A stretch of 64,000 nucleotides of DNA from Pseudomonas viridiflava (GTDB lineage: Bacteria; Pseudomonadota; Gammaproteobacteria; Pseudomonadales; Pseudomonadaceae): the NCBI RefSeq assembly GCF_900590755.1, contig NZ_UUOC01000052.1, positions 496,001 through 560,000 on the forward strand, written 5' to 3'. Below, in pieces: positions 42,906 through 52,261 of the stretch (position 1 is the first letter of the stretch; the number at the start of each line of letters is the position of its first letter). The notes under the pieces are model-generated. The model was not told the DNA's origin. It was given only the letters and a program-made list of their open reading frames with translations, and did not search any database. The position numbers were made by a program, and so were the translations under genes.

Positions 42906-45791
42906 TTATGATTTGCGGTTTTGCTGCCTTGCTTCTCCAAACCGCTGGAGCTCCGCCTCAGCGGGATAAAGCTGGCAGCCTGCCATATCTGGTTTGAAGA
43001 GCCCCGCATCAAAGCAGTCCATCAAGTGAGTGACGGGCTGGGCGCCGTATGTCGCTCCATGTGTCGAACCTTGCGGGCCGAAACGCATCGTCGAGGTTAC
43101 GCCGATGACGCTGCCGTCGCGGGTCAGCACGGGCCCACCCGAGGCGCCTTCTGCAATACCCTGGCATTGATGAGTAAACTCATTGTTCACCTTGAACATC
43201 TGGTTGAACATTTTGATGGGCACAGGATTGATAATCGTGCAGGAAGAAATCCGCATGTAGTTGAATTCCTGTTCAGGCGGGATGTTGCCTGGAGCGCCTA
43301 CTACCACTATTTTGGCTCCGTCCTCAGGGATGTTTCTGGCGATGGGCAGGGGTGTAATGCCCAAATTTATAAGGTCTTTAAGGGGTGTACTGAGTTTGAC
43401 TACGGCGACGTCGTCAAACTTTTGGCTGGCGAATTCTAGTCGTTGTGCATCGAAAGTTAGATAGTTGGTGTCCTTGAAGAAGTTAAAGTTGGCTATTCCA
43501 TTTATCGGCTGATCGGTTTGACTGGTGTGTCGAGCGACGCCGACGCAGTGAGCTGCAGTGAGCACATAAGCATTAGCATTTTGCGGACTGTAGGGTGATC
43601 GGGTGTCAATTAGCGCGGCGGTGCAAGCTGCTGCTTCGTTGACAACGAGATAAGCGGTGCCTTTCAAGTGATCATTTTGCCCCCTGGCATTTTCCAGAAC
43701 TACCGAAGGTCCCTGATTCACCAAACCCGCGCTGAAATCCCGCTTGGAAATGGATCTTTCAGGCCTCGGGCTCGTGTTGGCAAACAGTCTGGTCGCGTCT
43801 TGATGTTCTGCTGCTGTGGTCATGTTTGAGCGGAGTCCGCTGACGTCGTTCTCCCATTTTGCTCCCAGCTTCAGTCGCTCATGGGGCTGCAGTGCTGTAC
43901 TCACGGCCAGAAACAAGCTGTCTGGGTTGTTGTCAGTCGGGATGGTGCCGCCGTTGTTCAGGTCCAGCGCCTCGTAATGGCCGCCGCCCCGGTGGCTGAG
44001 CACCACCGTTGAGGCGGTGCCACTGCTGGCTTCATACCTTTGACCAGGTTCAAGAATTATCAGCGTTTTATCAAGTTGCGTATTGAGTTGCTGTTTGACC
44101 AATTCGCGAGCCAGCAAATCCGTGTCGGAGTGGTAGGGGCGTTGATTGCTTATGCCGTCTTTAGCCCGACCCAGGCGAATCCGTTGCTCCAGTGCGGCAG
44201 CAGCGTTATAAACGCTCTCGGGCAAGGTACCGTGGACATCAAGGTCTCGCAGTTCAAGAGAGGAAAGAGGCACATATTCAAGCAGCACACTCAACTGTTC
44301 TGGTTGAAGTGCCGGGAAGTACTCTTGCAATTTGGCCAGATGCCCTGCTACAGAAGGCGCGTCGTGATTATTCCAGTAGGGAAGAAATCGAGCGTCAGCC
44401 GGGCTTGAGAGCTGAGGGTCGGTCTTGACGTTTCCAGCATTTTTGCCGAGCGCTTCGAATAGCGCTGGGCGTTGTTGCTTCGCCAGGGATGCGGTTTGTT
44501 GGCGGATTGTCTCCGCGATCCCTTGGCGGCTATTGCTGTCTTGAAAACTCTCTTTTGCCAACTTGGATGCGGCAGAAACTTGTTCGGCAAGCAGCCGAAA
44601 TAGCGGTTGTTGCTTATTGCGCCCCTGGAGAACATACCCATTAGGAGTTGGCGTGAGGAAGATCGTTTTGGTGATGCGGCTGTCATCGTTACCGGTGAGG
44701 TATGAGGCCTGAAGTTGGCCTTTATTGTTGATGATGTTGATTTTTAGCGTGTCGGGCCAGCCAGTAAGCTGAGTCACCAATGGAAGGATTGCCGCATGGT
44801 CACTGCAGTTGGGGTTTTTCTTTGTCAGCTCGAAATTCAGCGAGTCGATTCTCGCGTCTGTGGCTGCGCGCTGTTCTCGCTCGAGCTCTATTGAACGAGA
44901 GACAGCGTTATCTCCTTTGAGGGCCGTTGAAAACAGCTCAGCCGGAGCTTGGTTGCCGTTGTTATCTGCTGGCAGCGGAGGGGTTTGCTCCCCAATGACA
45001 GCCCGCAACTGCAATTGCAATTGCCTCGGTTCGGTTTCGACGTTTGAGGACGTGCCATTAGGGACTCGCGACAAAGGTGCGTCTGCATAAAGCGAAGTGG
45101 TATTTGCAGCCTGGAGTCCCGGCAGTGCGAGAGGGCCTGGCCCACCGGCTACCATGTGTGGTGTCGTTATCCATGTAACGGCATTACAGAGCATTTTTGC
45201 CGGTTGGCTGAGGTCGCACCCTTGCAAAATTTGCTCGAAAGGCATCGCTGCCTCGGCGTGCATATGCATTGCCCTGGCCGCATGTTTGATCAGCAAGGTT
45301 TCGCGATTTGTGCGCAGGTCGTGGAGTTCGGCGCGCAGGGCGTCGATGCTTTTTCGGTCATCGTGTGTAGGTTTTTTTTGGGCTTCAAACTCAGCAAGAC
45401 GTGTTTCTTTTTTTACGATTTTTTTGTTGGTTTTAAAGATTAAATCGGCTTCTTCCAGAGGCTCGACTTGCTTCTGCAGCGCGTCCAGATATTCCTTTGC
45501 CTGAAACAGGTCAACCCGTTTATTAGCGAGGCGATCTTTCGGGTCTCTAAAATAGTTGTTCTGCACGATGTTCATGACGGCTTCCTTCCAGCCGAACTGG
45601 TGAGGGGTTGTGCAGCCCGGTTTATCCGCCTCGAGGATAGTTGTGAGCCCGGTGATAGTGTTTTTCACGTTGCAGATTTGAGATCTCAGACCTGATAACT
45701 GCGCCCTTGCGGCTTTAGTCTCTGCGATGTCATCGGCGGACGCCTTCTGGGGTGAAAACCTTGGTGGCATCTGAGTTACAGCTAAGGCCAT
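42906..45791 (-). CDS. Large orphan protein with C-terminal trypsin-like protease domain
   Basis: A 961-residue protein I cannot assign to a known named family. Residues about 20–175 are helical and probably coiled coil. Residues about 205–300 are low in structure. Two similar modules follow (about 330–410 and 555–640), the second with GGHYEALDLNNGG and DNNPDSLFLAVSTAL. Residues about 705–935 are an S1 serine protease: His748 in LTAAHCV, Asp794 in KFDDVAVVKL, and Ser884 in EGASGGPVL. Paired cysteines (723/749, 851/876, 926/939) suggest an oxidising location, yet there is no signal peptide at the N-terminus. The ATG has a good AAGGAG site. It is monocistronic, more AT-rich than neighbours, and inserted between hisF and a binding-protein gene. 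Confidence 0.75.
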   Translation of the reverse strand: MALAVTQMPPRFSPQKASADDIAETKAARAQLSGLRSQICNVKNTITGLTTILEADKPGCTTPHQFGWKEAVMNIVQNNYFRDPKDRLANKRVDLFQAKEYLDALQKQVEPLEEADLIFKTNKKIVKKETRLAEFEAQKKPTHDDRKSIDALRAELHDLRTNRETLLIKHAARAMHMHAEAAMPFEQILQGCDLSQPAKMLCNAVTWITTPHMVAGGPGPLALPGLQAANTTSLYADAPLSRVPNGTSSNVETEPRQLQLQLRAVIGEQTPPLPADNNGNQAPAELFSTALKGDNAVSRSIELEREQRAATDARIDSLNFELTKKNPNCSDHAAILPLVTQLTGWPDTLKINIINNKGQLQASYLTGNDDSRITKTIFLTPTPNGYVLQGRNKQQPLFRLLAEQVSAASKLAKESFQDSNSRQGIAETIRQQTASLAKQQRPALFEALGKNAGNVKTDPQLSSPADARFLPYWNNHDAPSVAGHLAKLQEYFPALQPEQLSVLLEYVPLSSLELRDLDVHGTLPESVYNAAAALEQRIRLGRAKDGISNQRPYHSDTDLLARELVKQQLNTQLDKTLIILEPGQRYEASSGTASTVVLSHRGGGHYEALDLNNGGTIPTDNNPDSLFLAVSTALQPHERLKLGAKWENDVSGLRSNMTTAAEHQDATRLFANTSPRPERSISKRDFSAGLVNQGPSVVLENARGQNDHLKGTAYLVVNEAAACTAALIDTRSPYSPQNANAYVLTAAHCVGVARHTSQTDQPINGIANFNFFKDTNYLTFDAQRLEFASQKFDDVAVVKLSTPLKDLINLGITPLPIARNIPEDGAKIVVVGAPGNIPPEQEFNYMRISSCTIINPVPIKMFNQMFKVNNEFTHQCQGIAEGASGGPVLTRDGSVIGVTSTMRFGPQGSTHGATYGAQPVTHLMDCFDAGLFKPDMAGCQLYPAEAELQRFGEARQQNRKS

Positions 45792-46008
45792 TGATTAATT
45801 CTCCTTCTAGACTTGCCATCCCCCACTGGGGTGGCGGGCAAAGTCTAGGAAGCCGATCGGGCAAGATCATGATGCCGCCCAGGGGCAATGGTTGACAGGA
45901 TGTTGCGTGGGACCGTCGTCGTTTATTGCCTGGCGGTGCGTGTTGTGCCGCTGGACAAGCCTTTTACAGCACTGCACTCTGTGCGCTGTCCGCGTCAGGA
46001 AGATGCTT

Positions 46009-46785
46009 ATGTTCAGATCTCGTTTTTTTGCACTTACTGCTTTTAGCGCATTACTGAGCGGGGCAGCCGGGCTCGCGGCAGCCGACGATGCTATCGAGGT
46101 GCCGACTGCCGACACTATCGTGCTGATGACGGAAAACCTGCCGCCTTACAACATGGCGGTTGACGGTAAAAATTTCGCTCAGGAAAGCAACATCGAAGGC
46201 ATTGCCACAGAGGTGGTGCGCGAGACGTTCAAGCGGGCGGGTATCAGCTACAGCATGACTTTGCGCTTCCCCTGGGAGCGCATCTACAAGCTGGCTCTGG
46301 AGAAACCCGGTTACGGGGTGTTCTCCACCGCGCGTTTGCCTGAGCGTGAAGCGCTTTTCAAATGGGTCGGGCCGGTAGGCTCCTATGACTGGATCATGTT
46401 GGCCAAGGCTGACAGCCCGATCCAGCTGACCTCTCTCGAACAGGCCAAGGCCTACCGAATTGGCGCCTACAAAGGCGATGCCATCGGCGAGCGGCTGATG
46501 GCTCAGGGGTTGAATCCGATTCTGTTGCTGCGCGATCAGGACAACGCGAAAAAGCTCGTCAATGGCCAGATCGATCTCTGGGCCGCAGGCGATCCGACGG
46601 GGCCTTATCTCGCTCGCCTGGAAGGTGTCACCGGCCTGAAAACCGTGCTGCGCTTTCATCATGCCGACCTATACCTGGCGCTGAATAAAGAAACGCCGGA
46701 TGAAGTGGTCAGCAAGCTGCAAACCGCGCTGGATGAGCTACGAGCTGAAGGCAGTGTCGAAAAAATTCTGGGGCGGTATCGCTGA
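46009..46785 (+). CDS. Periplasmic amino-acid-type solute-binding protein
   Basis: A 258-residue exported protein of the SBP family 3. A signal peptide (MFRSRFFALTAFSALLSGAAG to LAAADD) is followed by the two lobes, with IVLMTENLPPYNM at the start and GYGVFSTARLPEREALFKWVGP and AYRIGAYKGDAIGERLM later. No permease or ATPase gene follows, so it may serve a distant transporter or act in signalling; ligand unknown. The ATG at 46009 has AGGA at good spacing; an ATG six bases upstream (46003) is too close to that site. Confidence 0.85.
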   Translation: MFRSRFFALTAFSALLSGAAGLAAADDAIEVPTADTIVLMTENLPPYNMAVDGKNFAQESNIEGIATEVVRETFKRAGISYSMTLRFPWERIYKLALEKPGYGVFSTARLPEREALFKWVGPVGSYDWIMLAKADSPIQLTSLEQAKAYRIGAYKGDAIGERLMAQGLNPILLLRDQDNAKKLVNGQIDLWAAGDPTGPYLARLEGVTGLKTVLRFHHADLYLALNKETPDEVVSKLQTALDELRAEGSVEKILGRYR

Positions 46786-46848
46786 TACAGCCTGACCCGT
46801 TGGATGCGATCTGAAAAGTGGGAGCGGTACGGGAAGCCATGTCGATCT

Positions 46849-46872
46849 GTAGGAGTGAGCTTGCTCGCGATG
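46849..46872. repeat. Single REP, family B
   Basis: One copy of GTAGGAGTGAGCTTGCTCGC with GATG, without an inverted partner. It ends 18 bases before the stop of the YibQ-like gene. Confidence 0.87.
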
Positions 46873-46889
46873 AACGATGACGCGGTTTG

Positions 46890-47678
46890 TCAGCGATAGA
46901 CCCCATCTCTTCCATGCCCCGCCATGGCTTGATTGCCGCGCACGCTGATCATTCGGCGCACGTCGATCCAGTCGATGCCTTGGGCCTTGAGGCGTGGCAT
47001 TTCTCGTTCCAGCACGTCCAGCGTCACCGGATAGGGATGGCCGATCATCACTGCCGAACCCTGCTTGTGAGCTAGCTCAATGGCAATTTTCAGTTGCCGG
47101 GTGATGGCTTCGGCGGTGCGCTCGTCGTCGAGGAACACATCCCTCGACACACTGGCCAGACCGATTTTCTGCGCTTGGGCAGCAGCCACGGTTTTGGCGC
47201 TGGTGCGGCTGTCGACGAAAAACAGATGGCGACGCTGCAGCTCGGCCACCAGCCAGCCCATGGCGACCGGTTCAGCGGTCATGCGGCTGCCCATGTGATT
47301 GTTGATGCCGGCGGCGTAGGGGACCTTGAGCAACGCGGCGTTGAGTCGGCTTTCCAGCTCTGCCAGCGGTAACTCGGGGTGCCAGGCAAACGGACCGGTC
47401 GCCGGGTCCATGGGCATGTGCAGCATCACCGTTTTGCCCGCGCGATGACCTTGCCGGGCGAATTCCGTCGCGTGGGGCGTGTCGGGCATGATCGCCAGCG
47501 TGACCGGACCGGGCAAATTCAACACGCGCTGGTCCCGCACCGGATTCTGGCCCAGGTCATCGATGATCAGCGTGAGATAAGCCGTGCGAGGGGGTTTGGT
47601 CTGCTCGGCTGGCGCTGCGTGAACAGCGCCAGCCAGGCAAAGAACGACCAGCAGACAGCGGGGCAGAAGCAGACGCAT
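46890..47678 (-). CDS. Divergent polysaccharide deacetylase, YibQ-like
   Basis: A 262-residue periplasmic protein with signal peptide (MRLLLPRCLLVVLCLAGAVHA). The body is the divergent polysaccharide deacetylase (DUF610) fold: LTLIIDDLGQNPVRDQRVL holds the Asp–Asp pair, MLHMPMDP the metal-binding histidine region, GINNHMGSRMT and FFVDSRTSAKT follow. True activity is untested as far as I know. It lies four bases downstream of ctpA on the same strand and is co-transcribed with ctpA and the EnvC-like gene, so it most likely works with them on the cell wall. Confidence 0.9.
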   Translation of the reverse strand: MRLLLPRCLLVVLCLAGAVHAAPAEQTKPPRTAYLTLIIDDLGQNPVRDQRVLNLPGPVTLAIMPDTPHATEFARQGHRAGKTVMLHMPMDPATGPFAWHPELPLAELESRLNAALLKVPYAAGINNHMGSRMTAEPVAMGWLVAELQRRHLFFVDSRTSAKTVAAAQAQKIGLASVSRDVFLDDERTAEAITRQLKIAIELAHKQGSAVMIGHPYPVTLDVLEREMPRLKAQGIDWIDVRRMISVRGNQAMAGHGRDGVYR

Positions 47679-47681
47679 GGC

Positions 47682-49004
47682 TTAGTTGCCGCGCGTGATA
47701 CTCAAGCCCTTGAGCAGGCTAAGAGCCTGGCTGAGCTGGAAGTCATCATCCTGCGGACGGGCCTTGCTGGCAGCGCCCTTGACGGTCGGTTTGTCCGCGC
47801 CGCCATTGCCGTTACCCAAGTGACCGAGCAGGTCGGCTTCCTTGTAGTTCTCGCCGTCGGTTTCGTTGGTCACCTTGGCGCGGCGCACGACGATGTCAGG
47901 GTTGATGCCCTGAGCCTGAATCGAGCGACCGTTAGGCGTGTAATACAGCGCCGTGGTGATTTTCAGGGCGCGATCGTTGTTCAGCGGCAACACGGTTTGT
48001 ACCGAGCCTTTGCCGAAACTGTCGGTGCCCATCAGGATGCCGCGTTTCTGATCCTGCAACGCACCGGCGACAATCTCCGAGGCCGAAGCACTGCCGCCGT
48101 TGATCAGCACCACTAGCGGTACGCCTTCGCTGGCATCAGCCGGATCCGCCGAGAAGCGCAGTTCCGAATTGGCGATGCGGCCCTTGGTGTAGACGATCAG
48201 GCCCTTGGTCAGGAAGTGGTCAGCCACTTCAACTGCCGATTGCAGCACGCCGCCGGGGTTGTTGCGCAGGTCGAGGATCAGCCCGCTCATTTTCTTGCCG
48301 TTGTCCTTGCGGAACTTGGCCAGCGCTTTGCCGACTTCGTCACCGGTCTTGACCTGGAACTGGGTGATGCGGATATAGCCGTAGCCGTTCTCCAGCATCT
48401 GCGCCTTGACGCTCTTGACCTGGATGGTCGCCCGGGCCAGCGTCACGTCGAACGGGTTACCGCCGTCGCGTACCAGGGTCAGGGTAATTTTCTCGCCGAT
48501 CTTGCCGCGCATCTTGTCGACGGCTTCCTGCATGGTCTGGCCTTGGGTCGGCGCGCCGTTGATCTTGACGATCAAGTCACCGGCTTCAATGCCCGCCTTG
48601 GATGCAGGAGTGTCGTCGATAGGCGAAACCACTTTGACGAAGCCATCTTCGACGCCGACTTCGATCCCCAGGCCGCCGAACTCGCCGCTGGTGCTTTCCT
48701 GCAACTCCTGGAAATCTTCCGGGCCGAGGTAGGCAGAGTGCGGGTCAAGATTGCTGAGCATGCCTTTGATGGCGTTTTCCAGCAGGGTCTTGTCGTCGAC
48801 CGGCTCGACGTACGCGGCCTTGACCCGGTCCATGACCTCGGCAAAGGTGCGCAACTCTTCCAGCGGCAACGGCGCCTTGGCATTGCTTGCCGCAGACGGG
48901 ATGTCAGCGGGAGCAGCCTTGACTTCAGCAGCCTGAGCCAGAGGGGCGCCGATAACGACGGCAATCGCGAGAGCCAGCGAGGTGAGGCGGGACAGATACG
49001 GCAT
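47682..49004 (-). CDS. ctpA: C-terminal processing protease CtpA
   Basis: A 440-residue periplasmic S41 serine protease. A signal peptide (MPYLSRLTSLALAIAVVIGAP to AQA) leads into a helical region, then a PDZ domain (VEDGFVKVVSPIDDTPASKAGI). The catalytic Ser is in GGSASASEIVAGAL, and the Lys in GTDSFGKGSVQTV. CtpA of P. aeruginosa degrades peptidoglycan crosslink hydrolases with the help of a lipoprotein; this comes from family knowledge. It forms an operon with the EnvC-like gene upstream and YibQ downstream. Identification is secure. Confidence 0.95.
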   Translation of the reverse strand: MPYLSRLTSLALAIAVVIGAPLAQAAEVKAAPADIPSAASNAKAPLPLEELRTFAEVMDRVKAAYVEPVDDKTLLENAIKGMLSNLDPHSAYLGPEDFQELQESTSGEFGGLGIEVGVEDGFVKVVSPIDDTPASKAGIEAGDLIVKINGAPTQGQTMQEAVDKMRGKIGEKITLTLVRDGGNPFDVTLARATIQVKSVKAQMLENGYGYIRITQFQVKTGDEVGKALAKFRKDNGKKMSGLILDLRNNPGGVLQSAVEVADHFLTKGLIVYTKGRIANSELRFSADPADASEGVPLVVLINGGSASASEIVAGALQDQKRGILMGTDSFGKGSVQTVLPLNNDRALKITTALYYTPNGRSIQAQGINPDIVVRRAKVTNETDGENYKEADLLGHLGNGNGGADKPTVKGAASKARPQDDDFQLSQALSLLKGLSITRGN

Positions 49005-49034
49005 GTCTAACGAACTCCTGAAGTTGATACCGAC

Positions 49035-50369
49035 TTATCCTTGAGTGCGGCACCATTGGGCCGGATCACTGGGGCGACCCTGCTGACGAATAGCGAAATA
49101 CAACGCTGGGGTGTCCTGTCCGCCACTATTGCCTACCGTGGAGATGGCTTCACCTGCTTTAACAATGTCACCAGCCGCTTTAAGCAGCGACTGATTGTGA
49201 CCGTACAAACTCAAATAGCCGTTGCCATGGTCGAGAATGACCAGAAGCCCGGCGCCACGCAACCAGTCTGCGAACACCACCCGACCACCGTGCACGGCAT
49301 GTACCTGACTGCCTGCCGAAGCGCTGATCATCACGCCGTCCCAAGTAGAACGGGCGTCGTCGCCACGGGCTTCACCGAAGCGTGCCAGTAATCGACCATC
49401 AACAGGCCAGGGAAGTTTGCCCTTGGCACTAACAAAAGGTCCGCCGAAGGACTCGCCCGCGCTAGAAACCATTGCGCCAGGCGCTTTGGTCACCCGGCGC
49501 GGTGTGTCTTCGCTGTCGGTTTTACTGGTGTTTCTGTCGTTGCTGCGGCTGTTGTTCCTGGCCACGGCTTCGGCTTCACGCTGGCGCTTTTCTTCAGCCT
49601 CGCGTTCTGCAATCAAAGCCTTCTGCCGCGCTTCTTCGGCTTCACGGGCCTGACGTGCCAGCGTTTCTTCGATGGTTTTCAGAACTTTGGCCAGATCAGC
49701 CTGATCCTGCTGACGCGATTGCAGCTTCTGATCCCGCGCCTTGTAATCGTTATTGAGCTTGGCCAGAACGGTCTGCCGTTCCTGACGGACTTTGGCGAGT
49801 TCTTCGCGCTGGTCTTCTAGGGTGCTCTTTTGAACCAGTAACTGCGCTTGCTGCAGATCGATGTCTTTTTCCACACCGGCCAGTTGGCGCAGGGTTTCAT
49901 TGAAGGCTTGCAGCTGGGCCAGGCGCGCCTGACTCATGTAATCGTAGTAGGTCAGGGTGCGGGCGAATTTTTCCGGGTGTTGCTGATTGAGCAACAGCTT
50001 GAGGTATTCCTGCCGGCCGCTCTGGTACGCCGCTCGGGCCTGTATGGCGATCAGCCGTTGCTGTTCAACGCGAGCGCTCTGCAGCTTCTTTTTTTCCTGG
50101 TCGAGCCGCTGAAGCTCGACTTCCGTCTTTTTTAGTTCCTTTTGCAGGACCTCGACCTGCTTTTCCAGCTTACCCATTTCGGTTTCAGTACCGCGCAGGT
50201 CCTTCTGGACGCCGGCTTTCTCTTTCTGCAAGTCGCCCAGGGCTTTTTGCAGCTCGGCGACGTCCTGACGCGCAGCGTCTATCTGTTTCTGGGTTTGCGC
50301 ACGCTCATCATCGGCGAAGGCCGGATTGAGCAGGCAGATCAAAGCAAGGGTGATCAAGGCGCGAAGCAT
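49035..50369 (-). CDS. EnvC-like murein hydrolase activator
   Basis: A 444-residue exported protein: signal peptide MLRALITLALICLLNPAFA, then a long predicted coiled coil (residues about 22–280, rich in EQKQ), and a C-terminal LytM (M23) domain. The LytM metal ligands are incomplete: WDGVMIS replaces the first His-containing motif, and DTPALYFAIRQQG replaces the PHLHFE motif, although LSLYGHNQ keeps one His. It is therefore an activator of amidases, like EnvC, rather than an enzyme. The ATG at 50369 gives the signal peptide at the true N-terminus. It is the first gene of the ctpA operon. Confidence 0.92.
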   Translation of the reverse strand: MLRALITLALICLLNPAFADDERAQTQKQIDAARQDVAELQKALGDLQKEKAGVQKDLRGTETEMGKLEKQVEVLQKELKKTEVELQRLDQEKKKLQSARVEQQRLIAIQARAAYQSGRQEYLKLLLNQQHPEKFARTLTYYDYMSQARLAQLQAFNETLRQLAGVEKDIDLQQAQLLVQKSTLEDQREELAKVRQERQTVLAKLNNDYKARDQKLQSRQQDQADLAKVLKTIEETLARQAREAEEARQKALIAEREAEEKRQREAEAVARNNSRSNDRNTSKTDSEDTPRRVTKAPGAMVSSAGESFGGPFVSAKGKLPWPVDGRLLARFGEARGDDARSTWDGVMISASAGSQVHAVHGGRVVFADWLRGAGLLVILDHGNGYLSLYGHNQSLLKAAGDIVKAGEAISTVGNSGGQDTPALYFAIRQQGRPSDPAQWCRTQG

Positions 50370-50478
50370 GGGGGTGGGCGATACCGAGCAATTGTGAGAA
50401 AAAATGACAGGCCTAGTATGCCCGCCATACGTTGCGAAAAAAACGCCTCGCGGGAGGCCATGGCTACAAATACAGAAT

Positions 50479-50516
50479 AAAAAAACCGGCATGCCGCGCT
50501 TCGACATGCCGGTTTG
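50479..50516 (-). terminator. Terminator after gpmI
   Basis: On the minus strand, AACCGGCATG/CATGCCGGTT arms close a hairpin and a T-run follows. It lies just beyond the gpmI stop and separates gpmI from the envC–ctpA operon. Confidence 0.85.
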
Positions 50517-50522
50517 CGGGTT

Positions 50523-52055
50523 TTACTCCGCGACGAGGATCGAGTGACCGGTCATTTCTTCCGGTTTCTCAAGGCCCATCAACTCCAGCATGGTTGGTGC
50601 TACGTCAGCCAGCACCCCGCCTTCACGGACTTTCAGCTTGCGTTTGCCGATATAGATGAAAGGCACAGGCTCGGATGTGTGTGCAGTGTGCGCCTGACCG
50701 GTGTGGTCGTCGGTCATTTGCTCGACGTTGCCGTGGTCGGCAGTCAGCAAGGCCTCGCCGCCGACTTTCTCAAGCGCTTCAGCGATGCGGCCTACGCAGA
50801 CGTCCAGGCATTCAACTGCCTTGATGGCTGCTTCCATGATGCCGCTGTGCCCGACCATGTCGCCGTTGGCATAGTTGACGACAATCACGTCGTAACGCTG
50901 ATGCTCGATGGCGTCGACGATCTTGTCAGTGACTTCCGGCGCGCTCATTTCTGGCTGCAGGTCGTAAGTGGCGACTTTCGGCGACGGGATCAGGATGCGC
51001 TCTTCACCGGGGAACGGTTCTTCACGACCGCCGGAGAAGAAGAACGTCACGTGGGCGTACTTCTCGGTTTCCGCGATACGCAACTGGGTCTTGCCGTTGG
51101 CGGCGAGGAATTCACCCAGGACGTTTTTCAGGCTGCCTGCAGCAAATGCCGAAGGGGCAGGGATGCTGGCCGCGTACTGGGTCAACATCACGTAGTTCAC
51201 TTTCGGCTGGCGGGCGCGCTCGAAGTCCTTGAAGTCGTCTTCGACAAATACGCGGGTGATTTCCCGGGCGCGGTCGGCGCGGAAGTTCATGAACACCACG
51301 GCATCGCCGTCTTCAACACGGACCTGGTCACCGATGCTGGTGGCTTTGACGAATTCGTCGTTCTCGTCGCGGGCGTAAGCGGCTTCCAGCCCTTCAACAG
51401 CACTGGCGGCCTGGAATTGCGAGTTGCCGTCGACGATCAGGTTGTACGCCTGAGCGACGCGGTCCCAGCGATTGTCGCGGTCCATGGCGAAGTAACGGCC
51501 GATGATGCTGGCGATGCGGCCCTTGCCCAGACGGCTGAAGGTGGAGTCCAGCAGCTCAATAGAAGCTTTGGCGCTGCGCGGTGGCGTATCGCGACCATCG
51601 AGGAAGGCGTGCAGGTAAATCTTGTCGGCGCCGCGTTGTGCGGCCAGTTCAGCCATGGCAACCAGATGATCCTGATGGCTGTGAACGCCACCATCGGACA
51701 GCAAGCCGAGGATGTGCACCGCCTTGCCTGCGCCAACCGCTTTGTCGACGGCATTGCAAATGGTCGGGTTCTGGAAAAACTCACCATCGCGGATCGACTT
51801 GGTCACGCGGGTAAAGTCCTGATAAACCACGCGCCCGGCACCCAGGTTCATGTGGCCGACTTCAGAGTTGCCCATCTGCCCGTCCGGCAGGCCAACGTCC
51901 ATGCCTGAGCCGGAGATCAGGCCGTTGGGCATCGACTTGTACAAGCGGTCCATGACCGGCATTTTGGCTGCCAGAATGGCGTTGCCTTCGTGGCTCTCGC
52001 TGTGTCCGAAGCCGTCCAGAATGATCAGGACCAGGGGTTTTGGCGTGGTAGTCAT
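50523..52055 (-). CDS. gpmI: 2,3-Bisphosphoglycerate-independent phosphoglycerate mutase
   Basis: A 510-residue Mn2+-dependent glycolytic enzyme that interconverts 3- and 2-phosphoglycerate. Near the N-terminus LVLIILDGFG holds the metal-binding Asp, and MGNSEVGHMNLGAG the active-site Ser. Later ligands are in LLSDGGVHSHQDHL, and in TADHGNVEQM near the C-terminus. Length is standard. The start at 52055 is preferred over a GTG at 52064. It is monocistronic, with a strong terminator. Confidence 0.97.
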   Translation of the reverse strand: MTTTPKPLVLIILDGFGHSESHEGNAILAAKMPVMDRLYKSMPNGLISGSGMDVGLPDGQMGNSEVGHMNLGAGRVVYQDFTRVTKSIRDGEFFQNPTICNAVDKAVGAGKAVHILGLLSDGGVHSHQDHLVAMAELAAQRGADKIYLHAFLDGRDTPPRSAKASIELLDSTFSRLGKGRIASIIGRYFAMDRDNRWDRVAQAYNLIVDGNSQFQAASAVEGLEAAYARDENDEFVKATSIGDQVRVEDGDAVVFMNFRADRAREITRVFVEDDFKDFERARQPKVNYVMLTQYAASIPAPSAFAAGSLKNVLGEFLAANGKTQLRIAETEKYAHVTFFFSGGREEPFPGEERILIPSPKVATYDLQPEMSAPEVTDKIVDAIEHQRYDVIVVNYANGDMVGHSGIMEAAIKAVECLDVCVGRIAEALEKVGGEALLTADHGNVEQMTDDHTGQAHTAHTSEPVPFIYIGKRKLKVREGGVLADVAPTMLELMGLEKPEEMTGHSILVAE

Positions 52056-52261
52056 AGATCCCACTCGTGGCTAATGAAGTAAGTTATAAATTGGACCGGC
52101 ATTTTAGGGGCTGTTGAGCCGCAAATGCGAGCCGCGATGCCGGAGTTGTCGGTTCGGATGCGATGTGCAGTCACTGCAATCTGTCTCATCGCTGTACGGG
52201 CTTTGGCCCGCCATGGGTGCTGTGTATACTGGCCGACATTTTAACGCCCTGGAACCTACTG

